From Colias croceus (Eukaryota > Arthropoda > Insecta > Lepidoptera > Pieridae): a DNA stretch of 64,000 nucleotides. This document shows positions 10,976 through 22,155 of this stretch, one piece after another. The stretch is from assembly GCF_905220415.1 (NCBI RefSeq), contig NC_059553.1:2876501-2940500 (forward strand). Direction: 5' to 3'. The position numbers were made by a program, and so were the translations under genes. The first letter of the stretch is position 1, and every line of letters starts with the position of its first letter. The notes beneath the pieces were generated by a model that did not search any database, was not told where the DNA came from, and saw only the letters and a program-made list of their open reading frames with translations.

Positions 10976-11260
10976 TTAGTATTGCTTTTCAAATGAGCTT
11001 AGATGTAGGCATAAATGTTCGGGATTAAATAAATATTTTTTATTGATTAAGAATTAAAACAAATAAAATAAATATTTTTTCATAAATGAGGAATTTAAAC
11101 AATTAAGTACATACAATTCCTCGAAATTCACATTCCCATAATAATGCATATAAACTATAATATAGGAAATAAATATACTTGGATAATTAGTGTTTTATTG
11201 TCATAATAGTAATAGCTGTGTTTTACCTGAAATAAAACACATATTAAATACTTACCTATA

Positions 11261-11417
11261 TTTGAAGCTTACTTATTGAGAAGGTACCTAGCTTTTTCCG
11301 CCTATTTTCCCTCTCTTTCTCGTTGTATATATGCTATCTCTCTCGCACACGGCACACCTCCCACCAGGTGGCGCGGCCGGCGCACGATAATGTGCAGGCG
11401 CTAGATCTTCTTCATTG
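11261..11417 (+). repeat. Left arm of the long inverted repeat
   Basis: Runs from TTTGAAGCTTACTTATTGAG through CCACCAGGTGGCGCGGCCGG to CTTCTTCATTG. By eye it differs from the inverted right arm at one position (CCGCCTAT against CCGACTAT). A third partial copy of its outer end (AAACACTTGACCGTAATTTG then AAGCTTACTTATTGAG) lies at 11472-11508, so this arm has a mosaic structure. Confidence 0.85.
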
Positions 11418-13347
11418 AGTCGAAATACTCAACAGGTGGACGTTAAGTGTAAGCTTCAAACACAGCTACTAAACACTTGACCGTAATTTGAAGCTTACTT
11501 ATTGAGACCTGTTTGTTACCCACCTGGTGTACAATATATGGACGCCAATGTGAATTTGAATAGGTACATAAGTAATTACTTATTTCTTTATTTGAAAGAG
11601 TAAGGTGTGCAGATAGTATACCAATAAATCACACAAATTTTTAAATTTTTATATTATTTATATTAACAATAAAAAGTTAATCAAATAAGAACCAAAAAGT
11701 AAATCATAATAATTAAAAGTATTAGAACTTATGAGATTGGTTCAAGCGTACCTTAGTTAACCTTTTGGGCTTGAAAAGTTAAAGTTACTACAATTTCCAC
11801 TATCTTTAGCGTAAATCTGCGAAAGAGCAAGTAACGACTTTTAATTACGCATTTAGATGTTACTTACAAAATTAAGCAACAGCTCATCACCGACGAGGCA
11901 AGAATACCTCAAACTCAAACCTTTATTTATTCAATTAGACTTCTGTAGAAGCACCATTGAATCCTCATAACATAGATTTACCAGCTGTCTCAACTCACAC
12001 AGTTCTAACCCAACCTGCTACTAGCGGACAAGTAGAGACCTTGGTCTTTACTTTTAGGGTCAAATAAATTAAAAGGTCATCCCTTGGATAAGGTAATAAA
12101 ATAAACCAGGTAAGCGGTTTAAATTATAATACAGATAATATGTAACATCCAACCAAAGCGTGCGGTGTCTATTAATGTTTAGAGCCAACGCCACCGATCA
12201 TAATATAAACATGGCTGGTACTTTCAGTGCAATGCATGAATTATTTATTTAAAACTGATAGGTTTTAAACTCTGTACTGGAAACATATAATGAACTCAAG
12301 AAGTTAGAGACTAAAATGATAAGAGCTTATCTGTGTCCCAAACCTGCAATTACTACAGCTAAGTACGTTAAGTTTTAATCAAATTAATTTTAAGGTATAG
12401 TTATGGTTTACATCAGAACTTATATACCAAAAGTCTCGGGACTACATAACGTGACTTATTTATAATGAAAGTGTTTGTGCATAACATCTAGGCCATCAAC
12501 AGCTATATGAACGTCAGATAGGAAATGAGCCAAATTTATCCAGTAAGTAACAAAGGTTTTTAATTATACTTATTCTAATTCAACCAACTTCTACTAGCTA
12601 CTCCGTATGTCTTTTGGGTAGACGGAGGCAAATAGGATTTTTCTTCCGACTATAACATTTGATATTTGGAAAATGTATACATTTCTGTATACCTTCAGAG
12701 TCAGATTCTAGTGGTGCAGCACTAAACACTGTCTATTAGGTGAATGGTGCTGCTGACCGGGCCTTCAGTTCTGCTTTCCAGAATACCTTCGCCCTTCTCG
12801 GTGCTACTACTACTGAAATAGCAGTACTCTTACACGTCGTTCAGGCCTCGAACTGACTAGGATCTCGCATATTATCGTTACAACCCTCGCTCGCTCTAAC
12901 GAGAACAAATTATCGCTAAGGAATTCTGCTGCAGGACAATGGCAACAGATTAATATGCATTATTATGTTCAGGAATATGGTGCGTTCTGAATACTATCGT
13001 CGTCTGAAGGTATCTCCTTTCGATTAACTGCATTAAGGGTGCAGATCTGATCCCATTTTTGTTCCGTAGGAATGCTACGACTGCCTAAACGTTAAACTGG
13101 ACAAAGAAAGTTGCCCTGAATATGGTCGGTTGTTCCAACATCCCTAATATGGCTAGCTTACCTTAGTTACCCCTTGATTGTAACTGCTACCAATGGAGGC
13201 ACTGCTCGTGGGTTGTCCACAGTTTTTCGAGTGCAAAAATGAAGAACTGAACTCGTGGGGATCTATGTCGAATGAATCTGTTTTAAGATTATGAAAGGAC
13301 AGTTGGTTGTGGATGCGAAGACAGGACGTTACTTTAGTCATCTGTAA

Positions 13348-13630
13348 CCACCACGAGAGGCAGCCACGGACAGTGATATAGTAAGAACTAAACTAGCAAA
13401 GTTTAGTTGGCTTACTAGACTTTGTCATGTTTAAAATGCAGTATATCATCTGTATAGAATTGCATTTATGACCATTGATAAACTTAATTCAACCGCAACC
13501 ACGAGAAGCAGGCACGGATATCGATATAGCAAGAACTAAACCAGAAAGGTTTAGTTCGCTTATCTGGTATATTTATTATGTTTCAAAAGCCGTATAGTCT
13601 GTATTGCATTGCATTTATTGCCCCCCCCCC
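13348..13630 (+). repeat. Diverged two-copy tandem duplication, ~150-bp period
   Basis: Two copies (about 13348-13480 and 13498-13630) share CACGAGA-GCAG-CACGGA, GATATAG-AAGAACTAAAC, GGTTTAGTT or its variant, and TGCATTTAT in the same order, with clear divergence. The second copy ends at a run of 14 C. Confidence 0.6.
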
Positions 13631-14596
13631 CCCTTCAAATCAAAGAAATGTGAAGTCATCTGGCAGAGCTTTCTCGTGAAGGGTAGGGGTTCCAAGTAAT
13701 ATCTAATAATACGAGGCTTTTGTTTGGAAGGATTGACCTTCCGTTATTAATTATCCTCTATCCTAAGTAACTCAATAGTCAGAATTCACAGCACTCGTTG
13801 AGTCCTTAAACGTTTTACGTTAATAGTTGCATATAAGTTTATTATATAATATAATAATCCTGGTGGGATGACAAGAAACTTGTCTAAGCAAATGATTATC
13901 CTAATCCCTCAGCGATTTATTGTTTGAGCCCTGAAGAAAAACTCATGGGTGCCATAATGAGGCCAAACGGGTTGATAAACGAGTCGAATAAATTGCCTAC
14001 AAGATCGGGCAACTAAAGTAGGCCTATGAGAGGTCAACTATACATAACCAATCGTAATTTGTTACATTCAATCGCTTTGCGATTAAAAAATCTCTTCAGG
14101 TGATTTTATGTGAAAATTGGTCGGCTAGTGCCATGGAATTACGATAACAAATATACCATTGACACAAGGCTTGGTGACAATCCTGGAAACCACCGCCACA
14201 AATCATCTGCGAGATGATATTTGATCCGACTCGCCTCCCTTTGTTGTGATTCTCTGCATTGTGAGGCTCTGCATTGGTAAATACAATTTGTTCAAGTCGC
14301 AATTTCCATAATTGATAAACCAATGGTGGTTTCCTGATTAAATAAGCGTAAGCTAACCTTTTAGGATACAAAGTATTCATTTCATGCGTCCATTATTTAA
14401 CGTCTCTTACCTATTGGCTATTTTATTGTATTTATTAGGTTATATTACTATACTTATATTGTATAGATGGCCCACTGTGAATTAGATTTCAAAACCTTTT
14501 TCTACCTACCTTAGAATTTTCGTGGGTCCTCGTTGACGAAAGCAAATATCTATGATCATTTTAATGATCAATCCTTTGTATATTTGCACCAACCGC

Positions 14597-14790
14597 AATC
14601 AAAGCCCCGCGAGGGCCGATATATATTTGCACCATTTCCCCGTGAGGGACGGTCGTAATCAAAGCCCCGCGAGGGCTGATATATATTTCCACCATTTCTC
14701 CTTGAGGGCGGTTGTAATCAAAGCCCCGCGAGGGCTGATATATTTGCACCTATTTCCCTGCGAGCGACAGCTGCGCGAGGGATGTTTGTA
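14597..14790 (+). repeat. GC-rich 60-bp tandem repeat, three units
   Basis: AATCAAAGCCCCGCGAGGG starts at 14597, 14657 and 14716 (periods 60 and 59). Each unit continues GCTGATATATTT-CACC-ATTTC, and a degraded fourth unit follows to about 14790. CCTGCGAGG motifs continue to about 14890. Both strands have ORFs through it, but these simply reflect the repeat. Confidence 0.85.
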
Positions 14791-15682
14791 ATTTGAAATA
14801 AGTAGGGCCTTCCCAAAAATACTTAATAGTCACCCTGCGAGGGTGGGTTTAACCTGGCTAACGAACCTAACCTGCGAGGAGTAGCGGTTAAACCTAGCGG
14901 CCACATTTATGTAATCTGCTTCGAGCAAGATTTAAGGTGCTAATATAAAATTAGAAGTTAATAATCATTTAAAATAATAATATAGTAACAAGGTACTTTA
15001 ACTTATTTTCCAATGCTAGCAACAGCTGTCCAGGATGAAATAAGAATTGATTTGACAATGGTAATTAATTGTTATGTATATAATAAAAAGAAGGCTTTAA
15101 CTATTTAATAAAGTCAAAATTCAAATCATTTACACAAAATTTTAAAATGAACTTCGATTCATATTTAATTTAGTTCATACAATCGATGTCACATTCAGTT
15201 GCTTTATATCCGTTAACATTCCTTACGAACGCAGCCATACGTGGCCATACCATCGTAGGACGGTTTTATTGCACAAAATAATCTCCGCTCACCCGCAATT
15301 TTTTACTTTTTGTCAAGGTGTACAAGTTTATAATATTATTCTAAAACGTTAGAATATGTGAATAGTAAATCCTTTGAAATGTCTCTTATCTAACATGCTA
15401 TTAAGTATTTAAAGCATATTGAAAAATAAACTATTGCTGAAGGATTCACTAAAAGACCTCAGCATTTTAAATAAAGTCCAACGGATATACCGTCGATTTA
15501 AAAGATTTTTGCTCATTTTTAAGTAAAATGTCATTACAATAGATGTAAAAATAACTCACTGTACCGATCCGACGGGATACACTTTTTCACACTTTTAGCA
15601 CTTGCAATATGCAATACTTAATACTTAATAGCACCAAGGTTGTAGTCTTGTAGACAACCTTCTCGCGGCGGAAGCTAGACGC

Positions 15683-15839
15683 CAATGAAGAAGATCTAGC
15701 GCCTGCACATTATCGTGCGCCGGCCGCGCCACCTGGTGGGAGGTGTGCCGTGTGCGAGAGAGATAGCATATATACAACGAGAAAGAGAGGGAAAATAGTC
15801 GGAAAAAGCTAGGTACCTTCTCAATAAGTAAGCTTCAAA
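15683..15839 (-). repeat. Right arm of the long inverted repeat
   Basis: Inverted copy of 11261-11417. Outside it, the sequence CACTTGACCGTAAT (read on the minus strand) resembles both the outer left flank and the extra copy at 11472. Confidence 0.85.
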
Positions 15840-15856
15840 TTACGGTCAAGTGTTTA

Positions 15857-17198
15857 ATATTTAGAATAAATTAAAAACAAGATATGTAGAAATAAATATT
15901 TACATAAAATAGGAAACGTTACAAACACGCATTGTGATTTGCAAAATGATGGTAATTTGAGGTAATAAATATAAAAATTATTTATAAAATCCGTTTAAAT
16001 TATAGCTTTAATTAGAATATAAAATTCACACGTGTTTTTTTTTAATATAAGTGAATTAAAAATAATATATCTTTAAGACAATTGGCTATGTAGAGACTTG
16101 TGCTAGAGTCTAGTTTCCGTGTTTTATATTCTACGAAGTGATCACTTGAAACGACCTTTATTATTATTTATATTTATATTGCACTTCCCTGGTTCGATTT
16201 TAACAGTTCCGATAAACTGAATTATTTCTGATAGCATTGAAATAGTTTCTTAGTTATTTTAACTTTCCATAAATTTAAAATATTATAAAAAAAATGATCG
16301 CAGATAGATTTGATTGTGTGTACTTGCACCATTGCGAGCAAGTACACACATCCTATATCAATAAAAATAAAATGACATACAGATGGTAAATTGTAAATTG
16401 TAAAATGATAATATTTAAATAATTAATGTAATGTACTAACATAGTAATTAAGAAATTACTAACAAGTGGACCTATGTTGTTCTATTAATAAATAAATTAT
16501 TATTATTATAACATATTTCAATGGTGCTCAAATTAAACAATTCAGTTTATATTTTAATTATTTATATATGAATTTTTCTTCATATCCTTTATTCGAATTT
16601 TGGATAAATAAATCCTTTGGTATATTTAGATAATAACCTTTTATTCATTTGTAATGTTTCCTTTTTACCGCATCGGAAAACATAAGAACACAAGTGTCAT
16701 AAACAATCACGGAAATATTATCTTTATTTATTTCTAGAATCACGACCATAGACTACGAAGTGACAGATAATATAATACAATATTCCCGCCAATACATCAC
16801 TGTCTTGCTTCCACACGAGTTAGCAATGGTTACAAACACAGAACAGTAAAAACAAGTTTTTACTGTTCTGTGGTTACAAATAATTGTGTTGTTATTAAGG
16901 AAATGATCTTGAGATTAAAATGTAGTTATTATAGTAATCTTAAATTAGATATTAATCTTATTAACCTCCTTCATACCATATATTGTAAAGTTATGTAACT
17001 CATGAATAAAATACAATACAAACACTGAAATTGTTGAATTTTTTTTGTGTTTTTACTGAAATGCATTTTTTTTATTCGTATGAATCCTTAAATTTCAGTT
17101 AAAAATTGTTTCTTATGTTATTTATATATATAGTTCTATTTTCAATAATTTATCTATAATATGAATACATTTAAAACAGTGTAAATACTTAATTATCC
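15857..17198. other. AT-rich stretch with two strong hairpins
   Basis: No gene seen. It holds a hairpin at about 16316-16350 (TGTGTACTTGC paired with GCAAGTACACA) and a perfect 16-bp-stem hairpin at 16838-16871. Confidence 0.5.
16838..16871. repeat. Perfect 16-bp stem, 2-nt loop hairpin
   Basis: ACAGAACAGTAAAAAC followed by AA and its exact inverted copy. The words GTTACAAA flank it on both sides in the same orientation (about 16829-16836 and 16873-16880), suggesting a tiny insertion with an 8-bp duplication or a local rearrangement. The loop is too short for a typical microRNA. Confidence 0.6.
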
Positions 17199-17320
17199 AG
17201 GTTGCCTGGCAGAGATTGCTGTGTAGCAATAAGGCCGCCTATTGAGCAACATTTTTGTACCTTATTACTACATTTCCTACATTGTTTTGTACAATAGTGT
17301 TATAAATAAATAAATATCTA
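17199..17320 (+). repeat. Retroposon 3'-end repeat, copy 1
   Basis: GGTTGCCTGGCAGAGATTGC, GTAGCAATAAGGCCGCC, then a T-rich segment and AAATAAATAAAT. The second copy is at 37801-37930 (GGCAGTCTGGAAGAGATCGC, AAGCGATAAGACCGCC, AATAAATAA). I recognise this as a common lepidopteran non-LTR/SINE 3' end. Confidence 0.55.
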
Positions 17321-17343
17321 CCTTCACACCAACGACGCAAATA

Positions 17344-20300
17344 GTCATACATACATACATACATTACATACATTACCAGCCTTTGTTCGTCCACTGCTGG
17401 ACGAAGGCCTCTTCCAAAGCACGCCACTGAGCCCGGTCGACGGCCCTCTGCCGCCAATTGTTGCCTGCAACCCTGCGGACGTCGTCACTCCACCGTGTAG
17501 CAGGGCGTCCTACGCTACGTTTGCCGAGCCGCGGTCTCCACTCCAAGACATGTGTGCCCCAGCGGTTGTCCGTTCTGCGGCACATATGACCGGCCCACTG
17601 CCACTTCAGCTTGCTAATTCGTTGAGCTATGTCGGTGACTTTCGTTCTCTGGCGAATAACTTCGTTCCGGACTTGGTCCCTTAGAGAAATACCGAGCATA
17701 GCTCTCTCCATAGCTCGCTGAGCGACTTTAAGCTGGTGGACCAGTCGTACTGTCAGTATCCACGTCTCGGCTCCGTAGGTCATAACAGGTAGGACGCACT
17801 GATTAAATACTTTCGTCTTAAGGCATTGTGGAAGTGACGATGCAAAGACTCGACGAAGTTTCCCAAATGCTGCCCAACCCAGCTGTATCCTCCTGTTGAT
17901 CTCTCTCTCGAAATTGTTTTTGCCTAATTGGAGCGTTTGTCCTAGGTAGACATACTCTTGAACTATCTCGAGAGAGATTCCGTTGATGTTAATCGGCTCC
18001 GGTAAAATATGATGGTTGATCATTATCTTTGTCTTTTCTGCGTTCATGCGGAGTCCGATGCGTGAGGAAGATTCAACTAGGTCGTTCAACATTTGTTTTA
18101 GTTCTTGCAACGATTTGGCCATAATGACAATGTCATCAGCGAATCTCAAGTGTGAGATATACTTGCCGTTGATGTTGATGCCTCGCCCTCTCCAATCCAG
18201 GGTCCGAAACATATCCTCTAACGCGTTGGTGAACAATTTTGGTGAGATTACGTCACCTTGTCTCACGCCTCGCCGTAGATGGATACGTTTCGTACGCTGG
18301 TTCTGGATTTGGACGGACATGGTTGCGGCATCATACAATGACCTCAGCACTTCGATATATCGCCAGTCAACCTGGCAACGCTGCAAGGACTCCAGAACAG
18401 ACCAGGTCTCGATGCAGTCGAAAGCCTTCTCATAGTCCACAAATGCAATGCACAGGGGCTGATTGTACTCTTCTGTTTTCTGTACAATCTGCCGCACTGT
18501 GTGGATGTGGTCTATGGTGCTGTATCCACTGCGAAACCCGGCCTGTTCAGGGGGTTGAAACTCATCGAGTCTCCGTTGAAGACGGTTCGTAATAACCCTG
18601 GAAAACAACTTGTAGATATGGCTTAAAAGCGATATGGGCCGGTAATTCTTTAAGAGGGTTTTATCGCCTTTTTTAAAGAAGAGTACTACGTTGCTTTCGC
18701 TCCACGCCTTCGGGGTACTCCCAGTGAAAAGGACAGAGTTAAATATTTCCTTAAGCTCTTTTAGGATAGGGGCTCCACCTGCCTTTAGAAGCTCCGTCGT
18801 AATTCCATCCTCTCCTGAGGCCTTCCCATTTTTAAGTTGCTTTAGGGCTAATTCCATTTCGTCTAGGCTGACTTCTGGCAGCTCGTCTGTATAATGCCGG
18901 GTTAAAGTGGCTCTCGGGTCTTTATTAGTTGGAACATGGTGTGGTGCCTGTGATGTGTACAAGCAGCTGTAGAAGTGCTCAACCTCCGACAGAATCTCCG
19001 ACTCCGACGTTAAGACGCTCCCCGTGGATGATCTCAGCTTTGTCAGATGGGACCTTTCGAGTTTTTGCGCAAACACTTTTGATCCACGATTTTGCTCGAT
19101 TGCCTTTTCGATTGCAAGAGCATTATGGGATCTAAGGTCGCGTCGAACCATCCTACTTATCTCCTTGTTCAGTGCCCTTTGTTCTGACAAAGCTGGTGGT
19201 GGGTTTTCACGTCGTTTATTCATCAGGGCCAGAGTCTCCCCCGAAAGCTTACACTTCTTGCCAGTGGGTTTCTTCTTAAAGAGTCTTCTGCCTTCGTCCT
19301 TTAAGATGTTTACCACTTGGTTAAGTCTCTGATCAATATCATCGGTGGTTTCCAAGGCAGCGAATCGATTGCTCAGTTTTAATTGAAAATTTTCTGGTTC
19401 CGCGACAGTTTCCAGCATACTAGGCCGGAGGGTTGACTTCATCATTCGTTTTCGTTCAAGCTTACAATTGATATTTAGAGTGCCTCTAAGATATCGGTGA
19501 TCACTACCTGTTTTAAATCTTGTAATCACTGAGACATCTCTAAATATACGCTTTTTGTCCGTAATGATGAAATCAATCTCATTTTGGGTCTTACCATCAG
19601 GGCTTTGCCAGGTCCATTTCCTTTGTGAACTTTTCTTGAAGAACGAGTTCATCAAGAAAAGTCTTTCTTTTTCGAGGAAATTAACCAGCATTTGGCCCCT
19701 CTGGTTTCTGCTTCCAAAACCGTTCGGTCCTATAGCTGACTCACTACACATTTTTACTCCCACTTTAGCGTTGAAGTCCCCCATCACAACGTTGTAATGT
19801 GCCTTTTTGGTACTGTGTAAGGCTTTGGATATGTCGTCATATAATGTTTCGATTTCTTCGTCAGAATGAGTCGATGTCGGTGCGTAGACCTGTACCACCT
19901 TCAGGTTATACCTGTTGGTGAGCTTCACTATAAGGTACGCAACTCTAGGGGAAACACTTGAGACTTCAACAACGTTGCGACAGAGGACTTTATTAATCAG
20001 GAAACCCACACCTCCTTCAGAAAGACGTTCTCCTTCTCTGAAGTACATAACGTGCCCCGATTCAAGGGTTACGGTGTCTTCTCCCTCTCTTCGAACTTCA
20101 CATAACCCTAGAATATGCCATTTTATTTTCCCTAGCTCCTCTTCTAGCTGTGTTAGATGTTCGTCGAGCCGTAGCGTGCGTCCGTTGTACGTTGCGAGGG
20201 TCAGTTGGGTTTGGCGGCCTACCGTAACCCGGGGATTCTTCGCACCCCCTGTTCTACCGTAACCACGACCGCCGCCGTAGCCGGGAATAGTAGAACTACC

Positions 20301-20637
20301 GGGAACTGGGGGCCGTGGTTGAATTTGACTTGCCATGAAGGTAAATGCCCATAGTCGCCACGCTGGGCATGCGGGTTGGCGACCGCAGAGCATAGCTTCT
20401 TTCCCACCAGTGATGCTGCTGCCCATCACCGGTTTATTGCATTTAGCTATGCCGTTTATGGATGGTTATACCGCCATCAATCGGTCGTCAGAGCCTCGTC
20501 CGTTGTTTATCAGGATGTACCACGAGAAGGTGAGGTTGACAATTGGAGCACTAAGATGTTGATGTGCTCCCTTACACCCCCAGTCAAATACTACCTACTC
20601 ATCAAATCGGTCAAGTAGCTTTTGCGTGAAAAAGCGA
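17344..20637 (-). mobile_element. Second RTE-type non-LTR retrotransposon, apparently intact
   Basis: Minus-strand element of about 3.3 kb. The 3' tail is an (ATGT)n-type repeat (plus strand CATA/CATT repeats at 17345-17376), as in RTE elements. CAAATA occurs directly outside both proposed ends (17338-17343 and 20638-20643) and may be the target duplication, but six AT-rich bases are weak evidence. The body is much more GC-rich than the surroundings and encodes one long uninterrupted ORF. Confidence 0.75.
17373..20429 (-). CDS. RTE endonuclease/reverse transcriptase polyprotein, 1018 aa
   Basis: Endonuclease domain at about residues 75-320 with ATYNGR, CEVRR (catalytic Glu), YAPTS, MGDFNAKVG and GSDHR. 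Reverse transcriptase at about 540-800 with NYRPISLL, AGFRSGYSTIDH, FVDYEKAFDCIE, GVRQGDVISP and the catalytic box LRFADDIVIM. The C-terminal part has GHMCRRTDNRW, WRPRLGKRSVGRP and a Trp/Arg-rich tail. No stop or frameshift is seen and all key residues are present, so it may still encode an active enzyme. It would nick chromosomal DNA and copy its own RNA at the break. The N-terminal 60 residues (GGGRGYGRTGG) are low-complexity. The start could be either Met at the beginning of MMGSS or a later Met (MASQIQP, about residue 53). It is clearly not the same family as the element at 1170-4536. Confidence 0.92.
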   Translation of the reverse strand: MMGSSITGGKEAMLCGRQPACPAWRLWAFTFMASQIQPRPPVPGSSTIPGYGGGRGYGRTGGAKNPRVTVGRQTQLTLATYNGRTLRLDEHLTQLEEELGKIKWHILGLCEVRREGEDTVTLESGHVMYFREGERLSEGGVGFLINKVLCRNVVEVSSVSPRVAYLIVKLTNRYNLKVVQVYAPTSTHSDEEIETLYDDISKALHSTKKAHYNVVMGDFNAKVGVKMCSESAIGPNGFGSRNQRGQMLVNFLEKERLFLMNSFFKKSSQRKWTWQSPDGKTQNEIDFIITDKKRIFRDVSVITRFKTGSDHRYLRGTLNINCKLERKRMMKSTLRPSMLETVAEPENFQLKLSNRFAALETTDDIDQRLNQVVNILKDEGRRLFKKKPTGKKCKLSGETLALMNKRRENPPPALSEQRALNKEISRMVRRDLRSHNALAIEKAIEQNRGSKVFAQKLERSHLTKLRSSTGSVLTSESEILSEVEHFYSCLYTSQAPHHVPTNKDPRATLTRHYTDELPEVSLDEMELALKQLKNGKASGEDGITTELLKAGGAPILKELKEIFNSVLFTGSTPKAWSESNVVLFFKKGDKTLLKNYRPISLLSHIYKLFSRVITNRLQRRLDEFQPPEQAGFRSGYSTIDHIHTVRQIVQKTEEYNQPLCIAFVDYEKAFDCIETWSVLESLQRCQVDWRYIEVLRSLYDAATMSVQIQNQRTKRIHLRRGVRQGDVISPKLFTNALEDMFRTLDWRGRGININGKYISHLRFADDIVIMAKSLQELKQMLNDLVESSSRIGLRMNAEKTKIMINHHILPEPININGISLEIVQEYVYLGQTLQLGKNNFEREINRRIQLGWAAFGKLRRVFASSLPQCLKTKVFNQCVLPVMTYGAETWILTVRLVHQLKVAQRAMERAMLGISLRDQVRNEVIRQRTKVTDIAQRISKLKWQWAGHMCRRTDNRWGTHVLEWRPRLGKRSVGRPATRWSDDVRRVAGNNWRQRAVDRAQWRALEEAFVQQWTNKGW

Positions 20638-20643
20638 CAAATA

Positions 20644-21484
20644 TTTAACTCGACACCCGTACAAACGTTAAGTAAAATAGCAGTGCTTAGAATAAACTTC
20701 AATAGGTTGAAAAATGTTATTGGTGAACAAACATTAAAAAATAATAAAAAGATACGTTACGAGTTTTGTACTTCCGTATTTTTTTGGGAAAGTCGGTTAA
20801 TGAATGTACGCCTACGGTGCTCAAAAGAGATAATAATTATAATATAACAGTTTTAGAACGAATATAAAAACTTTATTGTGAGGCGAGAGGTTTAATAAAA
20901 CCACGTCTTTTTTCATTAAAAAAAAAACATGTAATAAAAGAACTAATACATAACCTTGCCGCGGAAAAGTAGCTGATTGGATCTAGCTAGCGACAAACTT
21001 TTTTTGAATTCTAAATTGTTGAATTCTAGTTTGAAATGAATTTCTTGTGCAGTTTTAATTACTTATTTATTTCTTAACGCGGTTGTGTCCACAGGTTGTG
21101 TCCAATGAACACGGTTGTGAAATGTAAACAAACAAGCCCCTGTTATTTTCCCGATTAGTCCGAAAACCAGTGGTAAATTGGTATAATTTCAAACTTCTAT
21201 TCTTCTGCCTTTTACAACTGAGGGATTCCAAGCAGATTATATTTATATAAATTGTAATAGTTATAATAAGCGAATAATGAATTCTAAATTGATCACATGC
21301 ATGAGCCACATGTTAGTTTCTTATTTATGTGTAAATAATAATAATAAATACTTGACGGTCAATTAATAGGGCGTACATATTACGTCAGCATCGGTTCTCC
21401 ATTATATCTAATTAATTAAAAGAAGTAATTACACATCTGCAAAGATGTATGTTTAAACGTACGGACATATTCATTTATTTTCCA
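20644..21484. other. AT-rich stretch
   Basis: No gene or clear repeat seen. Short ORFs here have no recognisable content. Confidence 0.4.
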
Positions 21485-21663
21485 TCCATACTAATATTAT
21501 AAATGCGAAAGTAACTCTGTCTGTCTGTTACTCAATCACGCCTAAACTACTGAACCAATTTGCATGAAATTTGGTATGAAGATATTTTGATACCCGAGAA
21601 AGGACATAGGCTACCTTTTATTGCGAAATATGTACCACGGGCGAAGCCGGGGCGGACCTCTAG
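21485..21663 (+). mobile_element. Non-autonomous Helitron-like element, family A, copy 1
   Basis: 179 bp. 5' end TCCATACTAATATTATAAAT; middle CTGAACCAATTTGCATGAAA and GATACCCGAGAAAGGACAT; 3' end CACGGGCGAAGCCGGGGCGG (short hairpin), then CCTCTAG. Inserted between A (21484) and T (21664). Copy 2 at 41945-42124 is almost identical. Confidence 0.8.
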
Positions 21664-22155
21664 TTATGTATAAGGTAAACATTTAAAGTATTTTTAAATG
21701 ATACGTGTGATTAACAATTAAGATTTTCCTTATAGCTATATAATGAATTATGAATGGAATGGAGTCATGTAAATTGTAACGTGATTTGTGAATAGTTTAA
21801 CGGCTGATAAGTGCTTTTTAAGTATAGTTCTTCTAATTATGTATTAAATATGCGATAAGGGACCAAGCTTATCTACGCACAATTTTGAGAATTAACACTC
21901 TAGTAAAATTAGTAGTTCAAACACTCATATATCGATGTACATAAGGATGTATGTAGGAGGACTTTTTTCTCGGGCACATAATGCGGCAGCCCCAATTTGC
22001 TTTCTATGATTTGTGAAAGTACAGGAAATGTGTAGGCTTATTTTTCGTAAAGGAAGTAATCCTCGAAGACGTTTTTTTTGGTGTGGTGTCTCTCGATGTT
22101 AGCCAGAAGGTCTGTGGGTAAAGGCTCCAAGACGTGAGGAGTCAAATGTGAAGAA
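21664..22155. other. AT-rich stretch before the LOA-type element
   Basis: No gene seen. Confidence 0.4.

Larger units (their letters stand above)
11261..15839. mobile_element. 4.6-kb region bounded by a near-perfect 157-bp inverted repeat
   Basis: The ends, 11261-11417 and 15683-15839, are inverted copies. The 4.3-kb interior has no intact transposase or other recognised ORF. It contains a diverged ~150-bp tandem duplication (13348-13630), a C14 run (13621-13634) and a GC-rich 60-bp tandem repeat (14597-14790). It could be a large non-autonomous TIR element or two independently inserted repeats facing each other. No target duplication was confirmed, so mobility is an inference. Confidence 0.4.

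Noticed and set aside
13153..14380. Minus-strand ORFs of 62 and 94 codons inside the large inverted-repeat region as transposase remnants
   Set aside because: No recognisable motif and no frame continuity between them.
14552..14791. ORFs through the 60-bp tandem repeat (79 and 62 codons)
   Set aside because: Open only because the 60-bp unit is a multiple of three; no domain or start context.
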